Source: Dicaeum eximium (lineage: Eukaryota > Chordata > Aves > Passeriformes > Dicaeidae). Taken from it: 64,000 bases of DNA. Under the pieces are notes generated by a model, which worked only from the letters and a program-made list of their open reading frames with translations, did no database searches and was not told where the DNA came from. Positions 58,606-64,000 of this stretch are shown here, piece after piece. Position numbers and translations under genes: made by a program. Each line of letters opens with the position of its first letter. The first letter of the stretch is position 1. Where the stretch lies: positions 549,055 through 613,054 of the forward strand of contig VWZP01005513.1 in assembly GCA_013396995.1 (NCBI GenBank). The letters run 5' to 3'.

Positions 58606-61600
58606 TAATTGTTATATCTGCTGTGTCCCTTCCCTGTAACACTAACCTTGACTACATGGTAGTACAGAAGATTCTTAATTGTTCTTCTGTGAGAAAACAT
58701 GATTTAGATGCAATATGTGCACAATATCTACCTGACTGTATTATCAAGGATTATATTTTTTCAAAAATTAATAGAAATGTTCTGCAGCCTTGAATTGCCA
58801 GCGAGTATGTTACAGTTTAAAAAAATAATTTTCTTTGCTGAAAATCAACATGAGTTCTCAGCAGATCTAATGAAAGTCAGTTTTAAGGCTGCTGTGGTAA
58901 GAAGGAATACTTTTATCCAGAAACATTTTGTGGTATGACAGTTCAGTGAACAGCTTAGTGCTGTGCCAGTCATTTGAGAAGTTTCTTTTGCACTGGAATA
59001 TGGAAGGTCTTGAAAAGTAAAAGAAATATTGATTTAATGGAAACTGGAACTTCCAAAGCTAGCAAATCTGTAATTCTCTCTTGAACTGTTTAATTGCACT
59101 GGCTTAATGAAATCAAACACTAAAAGTCTTCTTGTGCTGTACAGAAATCAAATAATGCTGATGGGAAAAAAAAAAAAAAGAAACAAAACCAAAAACAGGA
59201 ACTCAAAGCTACATCAGTCTTAAGACTGAAAGCATGCTGAAAAATCACACTGTGCTCTAAACTCAGAAAAAATGAGTTCTGATACCAATACTGATCCCAA
59301 ACTGCTGCCAAGGAATCAGGCCCTACTGATTTGGATACAAAGAGAAAGAACTAAAGTGCTGTTTTCGACTAAGTTTTCAAACCTTGTTGAACTACAGTTT
59401 TTCTCTGAAAGACACAATTATGTCTCTCATTTCAGGTTTCTAATGAAAATGAAAAGAATATGTAATAATTAGGGCTGCTCTAATGAATCTCTACAAGGAA
59501 CTGAACATAAAAATATGTGATGGTTGCTACATTAAAATTTACAATTAAAATTTTATAATAAAAATTGGCTTCATAATGATACTAAGATATTCCTTTGCTC
59601 TGAACACATTAAAATATGCAGCAGCATGTTAAAGAAGCAGAAGAAAAAAATTCTGAGATATTACAAAAATGGGTTATTTGATTGACAGAGCACTTTAACA
59701 TAATTTTATATGATATGCTTTCTATGACAAGAACAAATATTGGTTACAAACCCAATTCTGGTATACACAATTTGGCAGGTTTTGCCAAAAATTATGTCAA
59801 AAGTTACATTTATTTAAAGCAGGACCTGCAGACTGTATGTGATTAATGTTTCTATCTTGGCAGGAGAGCCCAAAATTTATGATTTATTCTCTCTGCCACA
59901 GGTTAGACAGACAGGAGGCTGATATACTAGATACGGCTGCTATTGTAAATTTATTTGGCATTTCATTTTTCAGTCACACTGATGGTTATTTTCATACATC
60001 TTCAATCCATCATTTCCTGCTAAATCCAATTAGTTTGATTGGCAGATTTAGCTTCCCCGTGGGTCTTTGTCAATATTGTGTAGCAGTAAATACCTTGAGA
60101 CGCTTTTTCAGAACTTTCCTGGGTTATTTGTTTTTTCCTCACCCAGATAACTNGCCAGGGCTGGGATGTCCCAGGGCTCTGCAGCCTCTGATGGGGACCA
60201 GCTTTGACACAGGGGTTCCATGGGCAGAGGAAAGCTGTGGGGCAGGGAGGCACAGCAGGTGTTAAATTTCTTAAAGGCACTATTTTTAGTTATTTGTCCT
60301 CATAAACTAATTAAGGGATTTACATACAAATGATCAGAAAATTTATTCTGCGCTCAGCAACACACGTGCTCTCTTCTTCATACATAACAATGAAGCTAAA
60401 TCCTTGGTTCAGTCTTAATTAGAAAGCTATAGTGAGTTCTTCTACAGTGTTTTGTTTTCTGGATATATACTGGGAAGAAGGAGATAATTAATTGCTGAAG
60501 TACTGTGAAAGATGACCAATTTACAGAAAAGGTCAATTAAATGAGATGAAGAAAAGATTAGACAGGAAGACAAAGGAACTTATATTTTTTGAAAAAAGGA
60601 AAGCCAGGAGCTGGTCTAAGATGGATTTCACCTGAACAAAATATTTGTATTTACATGCTACATAGCTCAATGGCCAGGGGGATCAGTCAATATTTTTCTC
60701 TCCTGAAAAATATCGTGTTCATAGATCAACTATTCAACAGAGACACATATCTGGATTTTAGTGAGGCTTTCTAGCACAATAGATTAATATATTACTTTTT
60801 CCTTAACGACTGAACTCCAAATTTTCATTAAAGTACAAGAAAAAAACTGTTAGAGAGCCTCAAATATAAAGTAATATAGCTGATTTACAAGGTGAAACTT
60901 TATTAGCACTTGCTCCTGCTATAAATAAGCCTTTCATTTTTTCAGTGATGGTTTTATATATATTGTAAGAACAATAATAACAATTTGTAAATTTTTTCAA
61001 GGAGTCAGGCTATGCCATGTCCTATCTGAATAAAGGATATTAAAAAATACTGACTTATTAATTTTTTTCAAAAAAGTTTTCTTCATCTTGTCTAACTAGT
61101 GACTGTACAGGTAGAAAAATGTATGAGATACTGTAAAAATAAAATTGGAATGGTGTCATTTTTATAGTGCTCTTTGGTAGGAGTCCTACTCCTCACACTC
61201 TCAAAAGGAGTGGAAGATTTTATTTTGAATTTTTCCTGGTGTTGTTTATGTTTAATCCAAACACTAACAGCAACACCATCACCATCCCCCTCTCTTATTA
61301 TTGGGCATGTAAACACATTTTCTAAACTTGGGAAAGTTTTATCCAGACACAGCAGCATCTGTAACGGAGAAATATCCATTTGGAAATATCAAAATAATAG
61401 AAAATGCTTCTTCTTAGTTCCAAGGGAAGGTTATCAATAATTTGTGGAGGGAAATGCATTTGATATGGAGTCAGATGTGGAAATCCAGAACACAGAGGGT
61501 GTTTCTATGCCTGTTTTGGGAGATTCTGACCCTCAGCAGAACACTGCTTTTAACCTTTGTCCCTGGGAAAAAATAGCCAAAACTTTAAGATGAGTTAGAG

Positions 61601-61633
61601 CACACAGGTGGTGGTGTGTGGTGGTAGTAATAG
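58606..61633. other. Unique AT-rich DNA, no gene seen
   Basis: Contains A14 at 59166-59179, one undetermined base (n) at 60153 and a small GC-richer part (60150-60260). The 139-codon frame at 59846-60265 runs through the undetermined base and has no recognisable domain. No repeat family seen. Confidence 0.5.
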
Positions 61634-62144
61634 TGTGTCACAGAATGTAGAATTTGGGTTTTAGGATTTTAATATGAGAGTGAATAGGACACAAGATGGT
61701 GGAATTTGGGTGTTACCCCTTCTTCCTTCTTGTCCCTTTTCAGCTCCATTTTCTGTAGTACTTGTGGTAGCAAACTATTGCTTAGAGTAAGTAGTAATGT
61801 GGAAGTTACGTGGATAGATAAGTAGAAGTTATTGGTAGAAGAGTAAAAACAAAATATGTGTTAGAATGTAATTGGGTAGAATAGCTTTAAAAGACCTTGG
61901 TTTGGAGACATTTTGTCTACTTTGGCCCATTTTGTGCCTTGCCTGCAGCACGCTAAGTCTGGTGCAGACAGTGCTGAACTTAAGATAAGATAAGAATAAA
62001 CAAAGCCCTGAAGACCGAGAGAAACAGTGTCCAGCTCATTCTTCACCCCTGGAAAAGAACTCGGCAGGGGAACCCCCTCCAAAGGGCCCTGGGGGGTTGG
62101 GCTCCCATCCGTGCTGAGAACCAAAAAGAGAAAAAAACCACACA
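61634..62144 (+). mobile_element. Solo LTR of an avian endogenous retrovirus, complete
   Basis: Runs from TGTGTCACAGAATGTAG to AGAAAAAAACCACACA, about 511 bp, with TGTGT...ACACA inverted ends. A polyadenylation signal AATAAA lies at 61995-62000, preceded by TAAGA pentamers, as expected for an R region; the U5 part holds GGCAGGGGAACCCCCTCC and GGGGGGTTGGGCTCCCATCC. The 3' end is corroborated by the window's right edge: the reverse complement of 63962-64000 (ending in ...AAAAAAAACCCGACA, with TTCCCATCCTTGT and GGACCAAG) aligns with 62101-62144. The left boundary is less sure. Flanks give ATAG versus ATAA, a weak 4-bp duplication. No internal retroviral genes adjoin. Confidence 0.85.
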
Positions 62145-63768
62145 ATAACATTAATGACACCTAGAGTGCACTGAAGGTTGTACTAAAAAGAACTATTTCG
62201 TTTGGAACCTGATCACTAATGAAATTTTTTAAGCAGCAGCTATTGGTCTGTTCATAGTTAATCTTTTGATTGATAAAGGCAAAATATTATTGTTTATGAA
62301 AAAAAAAACCAACATTATCGTGGTGCAAAAGGAGAAAGCAATGTCACTGTAGAGGAGGGCTAGAAAATGAAATTGATTATCTGGAATATCTGGCACACTA
62401 GAAAAATAGCATAAAATCAAGGTTGGACACTGGATTATTAAAGACCAGACATTCTGTTTTAGTTTGCTAGTTGGTTATGACTTAAGTGAGGACACAACTG
62501 ATGAATTAGCCCAGCATGACCATTGAGAGCTGTCATGCTGCCATTTAGAGGAACAAACATAATCTAGGTACTTATCCAAGACATATGGCAAAGCTGATGC
62601 TATCATTTAATGTCCTTTCTTTGGCATAGTAAACTCAAAAAGGTCTCTTGTGTCAAATTCAGGGAGACAGATCCAAGGAGGAGGTGTTGGCATCATGTCT
62701 AGACTGGGAAACTCGACAGCACTTCCTAAGCCTTTTCCTTGAGGACAGGAGGTCACCTTGCATGTCCTCCAAACAAGCCTGGAGTCAAGGTTAACTTCTG
62801 TAGCTTGTGAAATTGGAGAAGCAGAACATCTTGCTTCAGAGTTGGGGCTGCAGGAAACTGGCTCACTCAGCTTCTGCTTGGCTTGGAGCTCAGGCAGAAC
62901 AGGTTCATGTCTGACTCTGGGCTGCTCATGTCTTATTAGTTCCCAAACTTACAAGATAAGCTCCACTCCTCATGATAGGAGTGTACAAACTTTTGGGATA
63001 GGTTAATGGCAAGTGACAAGTACTCTTATTAGCAGATGACTGTTCTTTTGTGCATGTAAATATGGATATTCACACTGAGAGCAGCCATATGTGAAATTTA
63101 TTTCTGTGCTTCTGTGATGGATCACATTTTAATCTCTGGTGTCTCTTTGGATCAGGAGTGAATGTGTTTTCCAAGCTCATACAGACAGAATTATTTTTAC
63201 GTGCCCCTTGTTAATTCAAACCCTCCCCTACCCCAAATCTTATCTATCCTTCTTCCTGTATTTAAAGGCACAAGGCTGTACAGATGAAAAATAGAATTTT
63301 TAAAGCTGGACAGAAAAATAAAATCTTTTCATCAGTACTGCTAGTTTAAATTACTTTTGTGTACATATGTATTTGAGTGTTTGTTTACATGTCCTGTACC
63401 TCAGTAAGAGTAGTTATATGTATGGGCAAGTGAACATGTCTTCACAATGCACATTTCATGTACAAAGAGCAATAAATGATTCTGCTACTCTGTCTCCCCA
63501 ATATTTTCCTAATTGTGTCTTTTTTTCTGTATATGTTTACTGGTCTCAGCTGTTCTAACTTATTCTGAAAAAAAAAAAAAGTTTTCTGAATAGAAGAATC
63601 TAGAACAAGAAAAACACTTTCTGAATTGACAGGTTGTTTTTTTTTGGGTTTTTTTTTTTTTTTTTGCTGTCAGATGGTTGCTTAGATGCTTAAATCAAAA
63701 ATTTGTCAGTTTTCCTGTTGAAGTCTGATATACAGCCTGGAAACTGCAATAAAGCCTAGACAACTTCT
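62145..63768. other. Unique DNA, no gene seen
   Basis: The part at 62640-63000 is mildly GC-richer and holds an 82-codon plus frame (62758-63006) that I do not recognise. A12-13 near 63569 and the T-rich tract at 63637-63665 are simple repeats. Confidence 0.5.
63637..63665. repeat. T-rich tract
   Basis: T9 (63637-63645), GGG, then T17 (63649-63665). Confidence 0.95.
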
Positions 63769-63961
63769 TGAAGTGGGTCCAGGGGAGGAATACAGAAATG
63801 ATCAGAATACCATTTGGCTGGAAGACCTCTCCTATGGAGACAGCCTATAGAGCTGGAGTTGTTCAGCCTGGAGAAGGGAAGGCTCTGGGGGAATTTAGAG
63901 TCTGTTCCAGTACCTAAAGAGGGCTGCAAGAGAGACAGAGAGGGACATTTTACAAAGGAAG
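63769..63961 (+). mobile_element. CR1 LINE fragment interrupted by an LTR
   Basis: Recognisable CR1 order: GAAGTGGGTCCAGGGGAGGA, AATGATCAGAATACC, GACCTCTCCTATGGAGACAG, GAGTTGTTCAGCCTGGAGAA, GGGAAGGCTCTGGGGGAATT, CCAGTACCTAAAGAGGGCTG and GAGGGACATTTTACAAAGG. The segment corresponds to the junction of ORF2 and 3' UTR, before the usual terminus. It stops where TGTCGGG begins at 63962, so the rest of the CR1 was probably split by the LTR insertion and should continue beyond it, outside the window. Confidence 0.92.
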
Positions 63962-64000
63962 TGTCGGGTTTTTTTTCTTGGTCCCGACAAGGATGGGAAC
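63962..64000 (-). mobile_element. 3' end of a reverse LTR, cut by the window edge
   Basis: Reads TGTCGGGTTTTTTTTCTTGG then TCCCGACAAGGATGGGAAC. Its reverse complement matches the last roughly 45 bp of the LTR at 61634-62144, including the A-rich run and the C/G-CACA or CCGACA end. It is therefore a second copy of that family on the opposite strand. Because it is met at its U5 end, it could be a solo LTR or the 3' LTR of a longer provirus lying to the right. Only 39 bases are visible. Confidence 0.8.

Noticed and set aside
59846..60265. 139-codon open frame
   Set aside because: Runs through an undetermined base, composition shifts midway and the product has no recognisable feature.
61634..64000. 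A provirus bounded by the two related LTRs at the right end
   Set aside because: The two copies are in opposite orientation and the DNA between shows no retroviral genes and contains an older CR1.
1..64000. CRISPR array, operon, prophage or other microbial system
   Set aside because: Sequence is AT-rich vertebrate DNA with CR1 and avian LTRs; no regularly spaced repeats with unique spacers and no tightly packed coding frames.
1..64000. tRNA, rRNA or spliceosomal RNA genes
   Set aside because: No convincing A/B box pairs or known RNA cores noticed by eye; a tRNAscan-SE and Infernal search would be decisive.

Overview
This window is vertebrate, almost certainly avian, nuclear DNA. Two things show it. 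It contains several copies of the bird-typical CR1 LINE, always as 3'-end fragments, some still ending in the ATTCTATGA-type 3' terminus. It also contains solo long terminal repeats (LTRs) whose sequence I recognise as avian endogenous retrovirus families; the combination looks passerine-like, but the species is inference. The base composition is AT-rich, and stop codons are dense in all six frames. I could not identify any protein-coding exon, tRNA, rRNA or other RNA gene. The open reading frames (longest 171 codons) are chance frames or lie inside repeats. The window is best read as an intergenic or deep-intronic gene-poor segment of a bird chromosome.

Layout. 1-3.1 kb: a short reverse CR1 fragment (821-960), a possible old LTR-like relic (about 1168-1540), a TG/AT microsatellite with a perfect AT hairpin, and a forward CR1 3' end (2882-3066). 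3.1-23.6 kb: unique AT-rich DNA with a few GC-richer patches (about 6.66-7.33, 12.89-13.23 and 15.0-15.66 kb) and simple repeats. 23.64-24.23 kb: a complete solo LTR with perfect 12-bp inverted ends. 28.10-29.12 kb: a complete solo LTR of about 1 kb with an internal array of 42-48 bp units. 29.1-38.8 kb: unique DNA with A-rich tracts. 38.77-39.38 kb: the longest CR1 fragment, containing decayed reverse-transcriptase 3' coding sequence and the 3' UTR. 39.4-49.7 kb: unique DNA with a GC-richer patch at 40.7-41.2 kb. 49.73-50.20 kb: a reverse, 3'-truncated LTR. 51.91-52.17 kb: a reverse CR1. 53.635-53.669 kb: an uninterrupted A35 tract. 56.69-57.15 kb: a forward solo LTR of the same family as the one at 49.7 kb. 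58.30-58.46 kb: a reverse CR1, followed by a TG/TA-rich hairpin. 61.63-62.14 kb: a forward solo LTR. 63.77-63.96 kb: a forward CR1 that is cut by the 3' end of a second, reverse copy of the 61.6-kb LTR family, running off the window.

Nothing here works together as a gene system. The window records layered retrotransposition: old CR1 fragments, several solo LTRs left by recombination, and one LTR nested in a CR1. No retroviral gag, pol or env remains were recognised, and LTR copies of the same family lie in opposite orientation, so none of the pairs seen here bounds a provirus. I found no convincing undescribed biological system. The items most worth a second look are the unexplained GC-richer patches, the LTR-like relic near 1.2 kb, the LTR at the right edge (which could lead into a provirus outside the window) and a few AT-rich blocks that could be conserved non-coding DNA.
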